The position numbers were made by a program, and so were the translations under genes. Under the pieces are notes generated by a model. The model saw nothing but the letters and a program-made list of their open reading frames with translations. It was not told the origin of the DNA and searched no databases. Positions 32,761 to 43,989 of a stretch of DNA of 64,000 nt are shown one piece after another. The first letter of the stretch is position 1. Each line of letters opens with the position of its first letter. Source of the DNA: Pholis gunnellus (Eukaryota > Chordata > Actinopteri > Perciformes > Pholidae); assembly GCA_910591455.2 (NCBI GenBank), contig OU342820.1, forward strand, positions 1,960,441-2,024,440, written 5' to 3'.

Positions 32761-32960
32761 CTCCCGCGCGTCATTTAATTCTACTGTTTTAAATTAACAA
32801 AGTCATTATTGAGCTACCTACTGCCACCCACTGGCATGGAAGAGTATTATTACTTTGCCAGCCACTATATTGCAGTTCAGACGCTCAACAATGGCAAACT
32901 ATTTGCAACAACTAAATCATATTTTTTTGGACTCATTAAGTGAAATTGGACATTTTCCCA

Positions 32961-32984
32961 CGCACACACACACACACACACATC
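32961..32984. repeat. CA microsatellite
   Basis: A pure CA run. Confidence 0.9.
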
Positions 32985-32999
32985 ATGTGTACCCCTACA

Positions 33000-34635
33000 A
33001 TATACTATTGACAGCATATTATTGTGAGTCAATATTCAGGTTCCCCAGAGGATGAATGAATGATTGTTGGGGCCCAACCAGGGCCAACACGAGGCCAGAA
33101 TATCCACTTGGACACAATATAAATCAAAAACTTCTAGGTTAATAACTATGACATTCATGAAAAACCTGAATTCTCAAGTTTTACCCTCGGCACCTAAGAT
33201 ACCGTGTGATATTTATTTGTATTTTTGCATTCATTCATGCTCTCCAGAAGATCGACCCTTTTATTTATTGATTTAATTACAGACAATCAAGAACTGTATT
33301 AGCAGTTTTAGCTCCACTACTGTTGATGACTTAAAAGCATTGATAATAATTGGTTCATTAATCAATACTGCTGAACTGGGACTCAGTAAACTAATGTTAA
33401 ATGTGTTTTCCCTTTTAAACGAGTTAGGATTCCACACCTATCTTGTTTGATCTGCTTGCACAGTCAGACAAACAGACTCAAACGGACTTGCAATTTTATA
33501 TCTCCCAGTCACATTTTGTACAGTCTGCATTATGTACAATGGGATTAGCACCTTTTATTGCTATATGAACTTGGTCTCACTGACAATGTCAGCTGACAGT
33601 ATCGACTCAGGCCCCTCCAAAAGGGCCACCAGAGGATCGTGACATGATTTATGGGAAAGGAAAGTAGAAAAACTATCTTTTGCTACACAAATTAGTTTAC
33701 ATTGTGAGACTGAATTTTCCCTAATCTTTGTTTTTGAATTGGACAATTTAACAGTTATTTAAATGCCGTTTAACCGACAGTCTGTTCTTTACACCAGCTG
33801 TCTTGTCATGTCTTTGTTCATCACTTCCTCATTGGCAGAGTGTATTGGACTGTGTGTGGCCAGCAGGGGGCAGGAGGTCTCCAGTTTGCAGTTGATTGTG
33901 TGCGTGTGTGTGTATGTGTGTGTGTGTGTGTGTATGTATAGGTGTGTGTGTGTATGTGAGTGTGCTTGCATGTGCAGCCCACAACGGGACTTCATCAGTT
34001 AATTAGTTTTTCTCCCTTATTTTGACTTAGTCTGCCCATTGGGGATCTCTCTCTCTCTCTCTCTCACTCTCTCTCTCGCTCTCTCGCTCACTGTATCGTC
34101 TGTATCAGCAAATTATACTGCGGGGAAATCTTTTTTTTCTTTTAAATCCCCCACCCCACTCCTCTCGTTCTCTCTCACTCTTTGGCTCCTTTTTGTTCTT
34201 CACTCCTTGAATCTCTCTTTTTCTCTCACTCTTCCCTTATCCGTCTCTCTCCCTATAAGCCTATTCCCCTTGAAGTGTGCTGGTTATGGATGCTCAAGTT
34301 GTCGGCCTGAGACCAAGAGATTATTAGGAGGATGATTAAAGAAACTCTCATTTCCTCCGTGGCTGCAGAGAAAACTTTGCCAGCAGACAGATTCAAATCC
34401 TTTTTGTTTCCTTAACACGTCTGTTGGCAAAACCAGACTACAGGGCAGGCTGTCTTACAATGTAGCATTAAAAGCACTGGCTGTTCTCTCTTTAATGGCA
34501 AAATGGATCATTCCTTGCATGAAGAATTCTAATAGAAAGTGAAAGACAGCAAAAGGAACTGAAGACAAAGGGAGAATTTGGTTGTGTTTATGGTGGCATC
34601 CCAGCATGTTTTATCTACACTGACATTTTGAAACC
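33000..34635. other. Non-coding stretch with microsatellites
   Basis: No exon was recognised. It holds a TG/TATG microsatellite at 33897-33965 and a CT-rich block at 34046-34100 with continued CTCT and TCTC runs to 34255. Long frames through these runs (for example 34039-34335) reflect composition only. Confidence 0.5.
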
Positions 34636-34639
34636 ATGT

Positions 34640-35150
34640 CACATTAAAGCCTGTAACACGACAGAGTCTGTAGCCGTGCTAGCAGCTCTGCAAGGCATGC
34701 TTTGAACTATTTACTAACATCAGCATGCTAAAATGCTCTAAATGAAGATGCATGCCAATGTGAACTCCCAGAAATTTGTGAAATAATCAAACACTTAACA
34801 GTGGTGGTGACTCTTAACACTACATGTCGCCACCACGGAAAAAAACTAGGTACTAAAACTACTTGAATGGGTTTAGAAAAGAAAGCCTCTCCTCTCTTTG
34901 TTCACATAAACGGCCAGCCACAGATTCACCAAAGTTGAATGTCTGTACCAAATTTCATGGCAATGTATGGCAAAATTCTGTAGTTGTAAAGACATTTCAA
35001 TCGGGGATCAAAGAAGTCAGTAGTGTTCATCCTGTAGGGACCATGAATGTCTGTACGAAATCTCATCCATTCAATAATTGTTTTGATAGTTTAGCCTGGA
35101 CAAAAGTGGTGGACCGGTCGACCAACACTGCCATCTCAATAACGAGAATG
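34640..35150 (+). repeat. Fish dispersed repeat with GCTAACATGCTGA words, copy 2
   Basis: CTGTAGCCGTGCTAGCAGCT and ACATCAGCATGCTAAAATGC match the 13840-14190 copy. The downstream part has two tandem blocks, GAATGTCTGTACCAAATTTC at about 34937 and GAATGTCTGTACGAAATCTC at about 35044, then CTGGACAAAAGTGGTGGACC. That last arrangement is typical of a repeat spread through perch-like fishes. Confidence 0.55.
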
Positions 35151-35159
35151 TGAATAGGA

Positions 35160-36660
35160 TTCAAGAATTCAATATTGAACAATTCAGCATAGACTCAGAT
35201 TCAGTTCGTCAACAACGTCTTTCATGTCCAAAACTCTCAATTTGTACAATATCTGCACATGGCAACCACAATGGTTATGCTTAAGGAGAGACTCTGGTTA
35301 ATAAGGTAAATGCAGACACCGACAGAGGGTTTGTGATGTGGTGTGAACTCTGATCTCTCCTGCTTCACAGTCATACATGCTACACGCGCATCCATCACCT
35401 GGCTGCTACTCCCTCACTTTCCATTACATTATAGTTAAAGTGTCCTTCATAGACCTACTTCTTGTGCCTTGTCTTTAAGGAAGCATAATATGTTTTATTT
35501 CTTCTGTGAAAGTGTGCTGCAACTATGCTTTTGAGTTCAAAGTGTGATGAATTGGGTTAAATTCATACTCTGGGAAATGTGCAGCATTGGAATGTCTTGT
35601 ACCGCAGATGCTGGCGTCATCTACATATTTTTGCTGTCTTGCCCTGGGTGCCGTCCAGCAGAATACATTAGAATAGCAAATTATTAAATCGTATTGATTT
35701 TGACATTTGTAAAATGCTGAAGTCATGTATTGATTGCTGGCTGTGTTGCAGAGAGTGCAGAGAGCTGCTGGCTGGCTTTAGCTGCTCCTCTTTTGGTAAA
35801 GCAGAAGTGTTTTCTGTGTCCGATGAGTGTGTTACAGCTCTGGTCCCCAACTCTCCCAGTGGTTTCACGGCATCGTTCCAGTAAAACGATTGAAGCAGCA
35901 CTTACTTCTAGATATGAAATTGATGTTATTGGCAAGTCGCAGGATTATTCTAATGTTGGGGCCATAAAATCAAAGAGCTGGGAGGAGCTGGGAGTGCAAA
36001 ATGATAAAAAGCTTCTGCTGTTATGATGGTTATGTATTTGGGGCACAGCTGTAATTGAAAAGCAGGAAATATGGCAAGCAGGAAGGTTCATATTCAGAAA
36101 TAAGGTCAAAAACTATTTATAAAGTGACCCTCATTGGTGCTATTATGTAAAAGAAAGACATTTGAAGTAGTGAACTGGGTTAAAAATTACGTGGAGGGGG
36201 ATAACGCCTTAAAGTATGTAACTTTAATGAATAATACTTTTTGTTCGAAGAGAACGTTTTTGACCCAGCGGCCATAGTTGGAGCAAATATGATAAAAACT
36301 TATTTCTATTAACGTTTAGTAACACTAAACCGATATAAAGGTGTTGCTCACCACTGTATACCATGGTTCACACATTGCCATGTCAACCTCAACCCTCTTG
36401 AGTTTGTGTCTAATAGAAATGACCGTACCATCCAGGCTTCCAGACGTCTTTGAGAAAAGACTGAATAAATTGTGGTGATTTTTATGTTTGTGATGTTTTC
36501 TGTAAATTCAGTTGCTCATTGTTAATCAAAATCACTGTAGCTTTAAGACTACAGTACATGCATGCACTGGAAATATTATTATTACTACATCTGGCTCACG
36601 AAGTTACGTTAATAGTTAATATGGTTAAAAAATCAGCTTTTTTCACCAGAGAATAATAAC
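35160..36660. other. Non-coding stretch
   Basis: No features supported. The open frame at 35730-36026 has no recognisable domain. Confidence 0.35.
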
Positions 36661-36669
36661 ATAATCAAG

Positions 36670-38009
36670 CAGTGGCGGGCCGAGCATTATATACCTGGGC
36701 CTTCAGTGCTGTCCTGCAGCTGAAACACCACCTAATAACCTCATGATGGCACCACAGCTACGGTTATTTGCTTCTAGGGGTGTAACAATACACGTATTCG
36801 TATTAAACCGTTCCGTACGAGGCTTACGAACCAAACAATACGTTTGAATGATACTAGTGCATTTTCCAAATGCAGAAGCTTAAATTGTTGGAAATATAAT
36901 GTTTTCGGTGGATTGAGCTCACGTAGGACACAACAGGCTTTGTGACCTCGGAACAAAAGAAAACACAACAAAAAACAGCTGAGGCGCCGCACTTCTGAGA
37001 GGCTACGCTAAACTAGCTTAACAAACAATAACTCTGCGAACGATGGTATGCTTCGTAATTAACGGACAATGCATATAGTCCAAATCTATATAATTAACAC
37101 AATGACAACAACAAACTCACAAGAACCAGTCACATATATTCATATGACAACAGTGCATGACAAATCAATCCAGCAGACCTGCAGCGGAACACACATTCTG
37201 TTACACACTTGAGGGCCATTCAGATATTAGATGTAAAAAACAAATGCAGTTGACTTACTAAACGCTGTTCACTTAAAGACAAACTCTATCCTCCTTTCTT
37301 TGTTGACAAAGAGTTTAATCCCACGGTTAAATCCCAAATCACAAATCCGTTTCTCCTCCTCCTTCAGCCATTGAGTGTTAAAAAACAAAGCTAGGTAAAA
37401 AATTAAAAAATCTACGCCAAGCAAAATGCAAAAAACGTCATAATTTCTTCCATATCTTTCAATTTGAATTCTTACTACTCCGACTAAGCCTCTGATGGCT
37501 ACTTTAAGTTTCGTTTCACAATAGTCACATGCTCGTCCACTGACCAATCACAGCACATGCTGCACCTCACTGCAGAGCTGCATCTGGAAACTGAGCTGTG
37601 TGTTAATGCTGACGTAGTTGTAGGCCAGCTAGAAGGCTCTGGCACGTCAAAGAATACGCCCAACATGTCAAACTAAAGATCTGATTGGTTGAACACTATG
37701 ACAATCAACAATATCGTCCCCATTCACTTAAACTGCACATGGATTCACTTGTAAGTCTGCGGGCCTGGGGCCTCTCTTCTTACCTAGAGACACAGAGGTG
37801 AAATCTGATTGGATAAAAGCTCTACTTGAAACAAGCTGCACTGGAAGCAGAGCAACTGAGGAAGACAGTAGCTGTGCAATGAGAAAATTATTTTTATAAA
37901 TTATAATACATGTAGTGTATTTAAGAAAAATTATTATATTATAAAATAGCTTTGTGATTCTGTTTAGGCCAGCAGAGAAGGCCTTGCTGGCCCTGATGGC
38001 CCACCACTG
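36670..38009. mobile_element. hAT-type non-autonomous element with 8 bp target duplication
   Basis: Termini CAGTGGCGGGCC (left) and GGCCCACCACTG (right) are inverted repeats with one mismatch. The 8 bp word TAATCAAG stands directly on both sides (36662-36669 and 38010-38017), the expected hAT target duplication. The element is 1340 bp and encodes no recognisable transposase. Within it, TAGGGGTGTAACAATACACG at about 36775 looks like the start of a second, nested hAT-type element. Confidence 0.85.
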
Positions 38010-38019
38010 TAATCAAGCA

Positions 38020-39255
38020 AATTCAGGATGGACATTGCTTTAACTAAGTCATCTTAGCACTATCACTTTTGCTGCAGCAACCTCGATCAGTTTAGCAGCA
38101 GCTAGAATAACCTCCCAGAGACATCAGTGTAAGCTTGTGTGTGTGTGACAGACTGAGACCTTTTAAGGGCCAGATACAATGAACTCCACCGTTAGCAGAA
38201 ATATGGACTTCCCATTGTCATTGAAATACAGCTGTCAGCATTTTTTTTATCCTCTCAGGACTGAGTGCAGTTAAAGAATCCAGCTGAACGTTAAGTCTGT
38301 GAGATGATGTGAGATGACTTGCTCCCTTTTGAGTAAAATCAAATGTTTGACACCACATCACAGTGATTTTTTTTAATTGAATCCATTCCATCCAGCACTC
38401 CTCCACTGGACCTCCAGCTGATGTTTGCATAGTTTGAAAACGGGTGATTCCATGACTTGTTCTGTAGCGTCAGTAGCTTCATTATGCTCAAATGCCCAGA
38501 TCAGACTAAACAATATTTTAGTTTTTTAAGATGGTCACTGTGTGTCAGGGACCGAGTGGGTAGATCAGAGAGACACGGACCACAACGGACCTTTTTAACT
38601 GAGACATGGGGGATATATAGTGGCTTATCAGGCCATTCACACACACACACACACACACACACAGGGGCATAGACATAACCATTTACCCAAATCACAAACG
38701 CTACACGTCTATATACGTAGCGCCAGCTCACATTAACGAAGCAAAGATAGTGAAACAACAATTTAGAAAAAATGTTTGCCAAAAGAATTAATAACAAAAA
38801 TCAAACTAGAAAACACTGCCCCTCCCCATGTTGCAGGAAGACCATGGAGCAACCCAATTGACATTCAGCACTCTTTAAAACAGGTCTGATGCAGCTGGAT
38901 CTCCTTAAATTTGACAACTCCAGCAACAACCCCCAGGATCTGTTAACTCAAAGAAAACTCAATTAACTGCATTGGAAATAAATAAATTAAGTTAATGAAA
39001 ACTAATATAGAAAAATTTACAGAGAAAGTTAAATAAAAGTTAAAGCTTGCAATACAAACTGTAAACCTGTAAACAGATGCCATTGTTCTGAAAATACACT
39101 CCCAGCAACAAACAGACACACACGTCTAATTATGATGCAGAATGATAACATCTGACCTTACTGATTAATTTATCCTATTGACCCTCCAATTACTCGTTGC
39201 TTTTGTGTTGTCTGTGGAGTTGAGGTACGAGGAGTGAGATTATTTTTGGGTGGGG
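38020..39255. other. Non-coding stretch with CA microsatellite
   Basis: A CA run at 38637-38664. No exons or other repeats were recognised. Confidence 0.4.
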
Positions 39256-39257
39256 CG

Positions 39258-39478
39258 ACTGGTTGAGTGGAGAGCAGGGCCGTCAGGGCCATCAGAGGGT
39301 TGATGGTTCAAACCCTGGCTCTGGCTCCGGCACCACTAGTTGCAAGTCGATGTGTCCTTGAGCAAGACACTTAACCCCGAAAATTGCTCCCGTAGCTGTG
39401 CCTACGGTATGATAGCATCGGAAATGTAAGTCATTTTGGATAAAAGCGTCAGCTAAATGACTGTAATGTAATGTCATG
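39258..39478 (+). mobile_element. tRNA-derived SINE, V-SINE-like, plus strand
   Basis: Same family as 11455-11672. An A-box-like head, ACTGGTTGAGTGGAGAGCAG, is followed by the B box GGTTCAAACCC, the body CTTGAGCAAGACACTTAACC, and the tail ATTTTGGATAAAAGCGTCAG with CTAAATGACTGTAATGTAAT. The intact promoter boxes suggest a moderately young copy. Confidence 0.85.
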
Positions 39479-39595
39479 CCTTGGCTGTCATTCTGCATAA
39501 TATTTAGCCATGTGTTATCTGTTTATTGCAGGGAGTGTGTATTTTCAGAGCAATAGGCACAATCAGGGAATGGCCTCCCATGTCAAAGGACACAC

Positions 39596-40260
39596 TTGAC
39601 ACTCATCTGTGGTGGAGATGAGTCCGCCTACAGGTCGGAGATTGACCATCTGGTGACCTGGGCCGAACTAAACAACCTAGAGCTCAATGCTCTTAAGACA
39701 GTGGAGATTGTTGTGGATTTCTGGAAAAATGCAGCCCCACCTGCCCTTATCACCCTGTGTGACTCCCCCGTTGACGCTGTAGAGTCTTTTCGCTTCCTGG
39801 GCTCCACCATAACCCAGGACCTCAAGTGGGAGCTCAACATCAGCTCCATCACCAAGAAGGTTCAGCAGAGGATGAACTTCTTGAAGCAGCTGAAAAAGTT
39901 CAACCTGCCAAAGACAATGTTGGTGCACTTCTACACAGCCATTATTGAGTCCATCCTCTTCTCCTCCATCATGGTCTGGTATGCTGCAGCCACTGCCAAG
40001 GACAAGGGCAGACTGTAGCTCATCATTCGCTCTGCCGAGAGGGTAATTGGCTGAAATCTGCTGTCCCTCCATGACTTGTTCACCTCCAGGATCCTGAGGG
40101 CGGGCAAGAAAGATTGTAGCCGACCCCTCTCAGCCCAGACACAAAATGTTTGACTCCCTTCCCTCTGGGCGGGGGCTGCGGTCCATCAGGACCAAGACCT
40201 CTCGTCATAAAAACTGTTTCTTCCCATCTGCAGTTGGGTTCATCAATAAAGCCTGGGACC
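39596..40260 (+). pseudogene. L2 LINE reverse transcriptase, C-terminal fragment
   Basis: Encodes the part after the catalytic YADD block: GGDESAYRSEIDHLVTWAEL, NNLELNALKTVEIVVDF (thumb-side motif), SFRFLGSTITQDLKWELNI, QQRMNFLKQLKKFNLPKTML and FYTAIIESILFSSIMVWYAA. A TAG follows at 40016, after which decayed sequence still matches the family's end (RSAERVIG-like, then the Arg-rich region). The truncated start and the stop make it non-functional. Confidence 0.8.
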
Positions 40261-40283
40261 CCCACTGACTCAGACACTTAGAT

Positions 40284-40868
40284 CAGTGGTACCCAAACTA
40301 CGGCCCGCCTCCACATTTGGTCCGGCCCCCTGAACAATACCAGAGACGCATTATGATTTTTTTTCAGTCTGCACAATTAATCGAATTTTAATCGCGATCA
40401 CGATTTTGGCTGCCACGATTAAATGAGCATGATCGTCTGCGATATTGACGTTTAAAATACGTGCTCTGCTACATATCAAATCAAACGCTTCCTGAATCAG
40501 CCAACCACCAGGGGGCGAACGAGATGAGAGCTGTCATGCGCGCACCCTGTAGAAGTAGAAGAGTAGAAGAAGTAGAAGAGCAGAGAGACGGGAGCTTGAA
40601 GGACGAGTACTTGTGCTTAATTTATTTACACGCCGGCATGTCACGTCTGTCACTACATGGTCGCGCGTTTTCAATTCCCCTGCTCTCTGTATCGCGCACG
40701 GCGGTGTTCCGCCACGATCCACGCGCACGATGCAACAGTCGCTCACCTGCAGCGAGTAGCGAGTAGCACGCACGTAGCACCCCCCCCCCCCCCCATAATC
40801 GTGCGGCCCTAGGTCAAACGATATGTTCAGTGATGTGGCCCTCACAGGAAAAAGTTTGGGGACCCCTG
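40284..40868. mobile_element. hAT (Charlie-like) non-autonomous element with 8 bp target duplication
   Basis: Starts CAGTGGTACCCAAACTACGG and ends AAAGTTTGGGGACCCCTG, a pair of inverted termini. The word ACTTAGAT flanks it exactly (40276-40283 and 40869-40876), an 8 bp hAT target duplication within the L2 3' region. The first 90 bp are near-identical to the start of the hAT at 17178. About 440 bp of the interior is another inserted element (about 40370-40812). Confidence 0.92.
40370..40812. mobile_element. Nested element with CTAGGGCCGCACGAT end
   Basis: Reads in from TGCACAATTAATCGAATTTT on the left and out to ATAATCGTGCGGCCCTAG on the right. The two ends are related in inverted orientation (CTGCACAATTAA against CCGCACGATTAT). 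A run of 16 C at about 40780-40795 precedes the right end. Such TAGGGCTGCACGAT-type elements are common in fish. It sits inside the hAT at 40284-40868 and is the youngest layer of this stack. Confidence 0.65.
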
Positions 40869-41570
40869 ACTTAGATACTCAGGGCAATTTTTTACTGTTA
40901 CACACCCTTTTCTCTATTAATAAAATACACTTGACACTTTAAAAATATACTTGTTTTAACATACTGTTATTTTTTTGTTTGTTCACCATATTTATTGTAA
41001 ATTTTCACATTTTCTTTTACGCACCAAATCACCGAGTAAAATTCCTTGTATGTATAAAGTACTTTGCAATAATAGTTTTTGATTCTGATTTTGATTCAGC
41101 CTCACTGTTCACATTCTCCATTACCTGCTATTCCCCTCTGACGTTATGCTGCCTGTGTAAACTCGTGCTGGAAAAAGTATTTGGGAGCAACAGTTGCTCA
41201 GCTGATTGTGCTTTCTTTTGCATCCCAATCCATAATGCTGATTTGCTTGGTGTGCTCTTGTCTGTGGGCCACAGTGGTGTAAAGCAAATATTTTTTCTTT
41301 GATTGATTTTATTAAATGATGAAAGCTTGTCCACTGGAACCATATCAATGTGTTTGGTAGTTTGTTTTCATCTTAGATGTCAGGCAGATCTGAAACCACT
41401 GTTATGATCTGCAGCTGAATAAAGCTTCAGAAAGGCATGATGTTATCACCCAACTCTGATAATGAATTGCGTTCTTTTTGTTATATTTCTACTTTTTTTC
41501 AAAGATCTGGTCCTGCCCTTCATTCAACCTGCAATTTTGTTTCCTATGGAAAAGAATGTGACTAATTCCA

Positions 41571-42600
41571 TTATTAGGGCCCGAGCCACCGACAACGTCG
41601 GGCCAGCGAAGGCCCTATTGTTATTGTAGGCGTCCGCGTTTATTCTGCCCAGGAAAGGACTTTTTGGGGCACTTGCCATGCATGAAAACTCACCAAATTT
41701 GCACACCTCTCACATCTGGTGTAGAAACTCTGCTGAGCAAGGTTGCATATTTGTGTGTAAAAAAATGGCTCTCTAGCGCCCCCTACAAGGCGGATTTGAT
41801 GAAGATATGGACCAATGAACTTCTTAAGGGCGTGGCTTAATATCAATACACATAACTTAACCATTTGTCGAAAATTCACGAAGCTTTCAGCATATGTGCA
41901 CATCGCATCCTGTAACATACCCTGAGATTTTTTGTATATTCAACTAATAGGGGGCGCTACAATAAACCCGCAAAGTTGTGTTTTTTGGCACATTTTCCAT
42001 TTTTCAGCCTTCGTACTTTAACGAACTCCTCCTAGAGAATTTATGCGATCGACTTCAAATTTGTTCAGAATGCTCTTAAGACCATTGTGATTAAAAATTA
42101 TCAAAAGCTTTACTTTTGACCGAACGGCTTAGCCGTAGCGGGCGGCTACTTTACGTGATTCCCCATGCAAAGAACTAATATAACTCAACTGGACTTGTTC
42201 CAAACGGTTCCAAACTTCACATGCTTGATAAGACTCATGGCCTGAGTGTCAACAAGCTAATTTTCACTAGAACTCACAGTGCCACCTGCTGGCGAAAGAT
42301 ACTCTGCGTTTTCTGACAAACACCATCCGATTTACATGACTTCTACACAATGTGGTTTACATTTGACATAGAGCAACATAATGCATGTTTGCACGTGTTC
42401 CATAGCGCCAGGCAGCGGATACAGGAAGCATTGGACTATTTCCAAAGCATCATTTCCAGCAGGACTAAAAACGTCTCACTCGCAGACGCGCCGTCCGACG
42501 GTCGCGGAAGTTCTCGCCCGCCCTGGCCGGAACCCGCCGGCACCCCGACACGGCGGAGGAGGCGAGGGCCCGTTCATCGCTGCTCGCAGCTTTAATTGTT
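41571..42600. mobile_element. About 1 kb GGGCCCGAGC...GGGCCCGTTC element, unassigned
   Basis: Starts TTATTAGGGCCCGAGCCACC and ends GGGCCCGTTCATCGCTGCTC, GCAGCTTTAATT. The first 45 bp can fold (TAGGGCC with GGCCCTA). The body holds AGCGCCCCCTACAAGGCGGA, TAGGGGGCGCTACAATAAAC and CACAGTGCCACCTGCTGGCG. This is a recognisable, very common fish repeat without a protein; its transposition class is not known to me. The GC-rich stretch at 42480-42575 gives spurious open frames. Confidence 0.6.
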
Positions 42601-42604
42601 TCTT

Positions 42605-43390
42605 TTATTGCGCATGACTCAATATTATGTGAATGTTTATTCACAAGGCTCTGCCTGTGGTACCCATCAGTGTAGATAAGCATCAGTGATTGATTATTAA
42701 CAAGTCACTATGTATGGTATTTTTGTGTTGTGGCAACAAAGTTATGTCAGTATAAAGCAACACTCACACTATATTGAAATGAGCAGGTAAAAACTTGGTC
42801 TGTTTGTGTCAGTTTTCAGCCTGCTAGTCCACCCCCTCACTTGAATGTGAGTCTGGGAAGATTGCTCAACAGTTTAGACTTGAAAAGCTGGTCTCCAGTA
42901 CGGTCCTCTGAACTCCACGGCCATGGGTGATGAAATAGGAGAGCAGGCGAGAGGGTCCTTCTTGACATTGTCTCTAGAATATAGACAAGGCATAATGCAT
43001 GTATGGGCTTAGGATCTTGCCATTGGAGAGCTACAACTTTGCTAATGTGAAAGCTGAATGTGTGTGTGTGTGGGGGGTCATACTTGTCAACTGTGTGATA
43101 CCTGATGTGAAAAAACCCTGAGAAAAGTAGCTACATTCAGCTTGGCCTCAGCTACCATTACCACAGGGACAAGGCCCAGTTAGTACTGTACCTCCACAGA
43201 CCTCGTAGTTACACTTTGGAGGTGAAAAGATTATGAATATTGGAGAGATGGATACATGTACGCCTTATTTAACATCTAGAATGCAGCTTGAGGTAGTTTG
43301 AGACCTATTCTCAACTGTAGAATATACCCCTGCCCTTTTAATGCACGTCTTTTACAACATCAAATATCTAAACAGAGCACAACGTCTTTT
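42605..43390. other. Non-coding stretch
   Basis: No frame or repeat recognised apart from a short TG run near 43060. Confidence 0.35.
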
Positions 43391-43393
43391 CAG

Positions 43394-43515
43394 TGAGGAG
43401 GACAGACAGGGAGGTGCAGCCGAACCAGGGGACACTTCGGGCCAAAGGGTTCAAGGAGTGGATGATGAGAACCCTGCCGACAGACACAGTTAGCAGGGAC
43501 CACAAGAAACCTTGA
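43394..43515 (+). CDS. Candidate terminal exon, unrecognised
   Basis: A consensus-like acceptor, CGTCTTTTCAG, precedes a frame of about 40 codons ending in TGA at 43513: RRTDREVQPNQGTLRAKGFK followed by EWMMRTLPTDTVSRDHKKP. The mix of basic and polar residues with no low-complexity run looks protein-like, but I know no family match and no upstream exon was found. The sequence around it is unique in the window. Confidence 0.3.
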
Positions 43516-43839
43516 AATACAATTACATTGTCAAACTATTATTGCTCCTAAGGTGGTTTGAGCAATTAGATTTAAAATCTGTCAGTCCAGAAAAGCCCAG
43601 TGAATGTATCAAATGCAGTGAAATAGAGCACAACACGCTGTCGTTATGTTTACCTGTTCCCTGATCGGTGCCCTGCCATTGCTCTAATGTCCCATTGGAC
43701 AGAAAGTCCATTTACCCAACAACCCGTTATACCGAAAACAAACACATTGCTCCGAAGGCCCAGTGCTCTAAAATTACACCCTCTCCCAGGACCGATGGAC
43801 GGGCATGTTGTGATGACGTGATGGGCAGAGGGGAGCACG

Positions 43840-43985
43840 GGGATGGTATATGCCAGGTTGGCAGAAAGCGCCTGTGCACCATCTCTCTTCAGATGGAGAC
43901 CATCTGCACCAAAAAGATGTCTATGTTCCCCCCAAAGATTGAAATTGTCAATAAAGTGCATGCTGTTGAACTTTATTGACAAATT
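43840..43985 (-). pseudogene. SGNH-hydrolase-like retroelement ORF remnant
   Basis: The minus strand reads FIDNFNLWGEHRHLFGADGL followed by HLKRDGAQALSANLAYTI. The FIDNF.LW...LF..DGLHL...GA..L..N pattern is the C-terminal block of the SGNH (esterase-like) domain, with the catalytic DGLH Asp/His pair, which occurs in many fish retroelement proteins. Only this block survives; stops bound it on both sides. No other part of the element was recognised nearby. Confidence 0.5.
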
Positions 43986-43989
43986 GCAT

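Larger units (their letters stand above)
39590..41096 (+). mobile_element. L2-type LINE, 5'-truncated, split by a hAT insertion
   Basis: The coding part (39596-40260) is the C-terminal end of an L2-like polyprotein. After the hAT element (40284-40868) the LINE 3' end resumes, with AATTCCTTGTATGTATAAAG and a final TTTTTGATTCTGATTTTGAT repeat, the usual L2-type 3' terminus. The 5' truncation is typical of LINE insertion. Confidence 0.8.

Noticed and set aside
34039..34335. Ser/Leu-rich signal-peptide-like open frame
   Set aside because: It is driven by CT and TC microsatellite runs.
40534..40845. 103-codon minus-strand frame with a poly-Gly run
   Set aside because: It reads through the C run and the nested element at 40370-40812.
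42350..42617. Overlapping Arg/Pro-rich frames
   Set aside because: They lie in the GC-rich 3' end of a known type of dispersed element.
43668..43979. 103-codon plus-strand frame
   Set aside because: It is antisense to the SGNH-like remnant and has no domain of its own.
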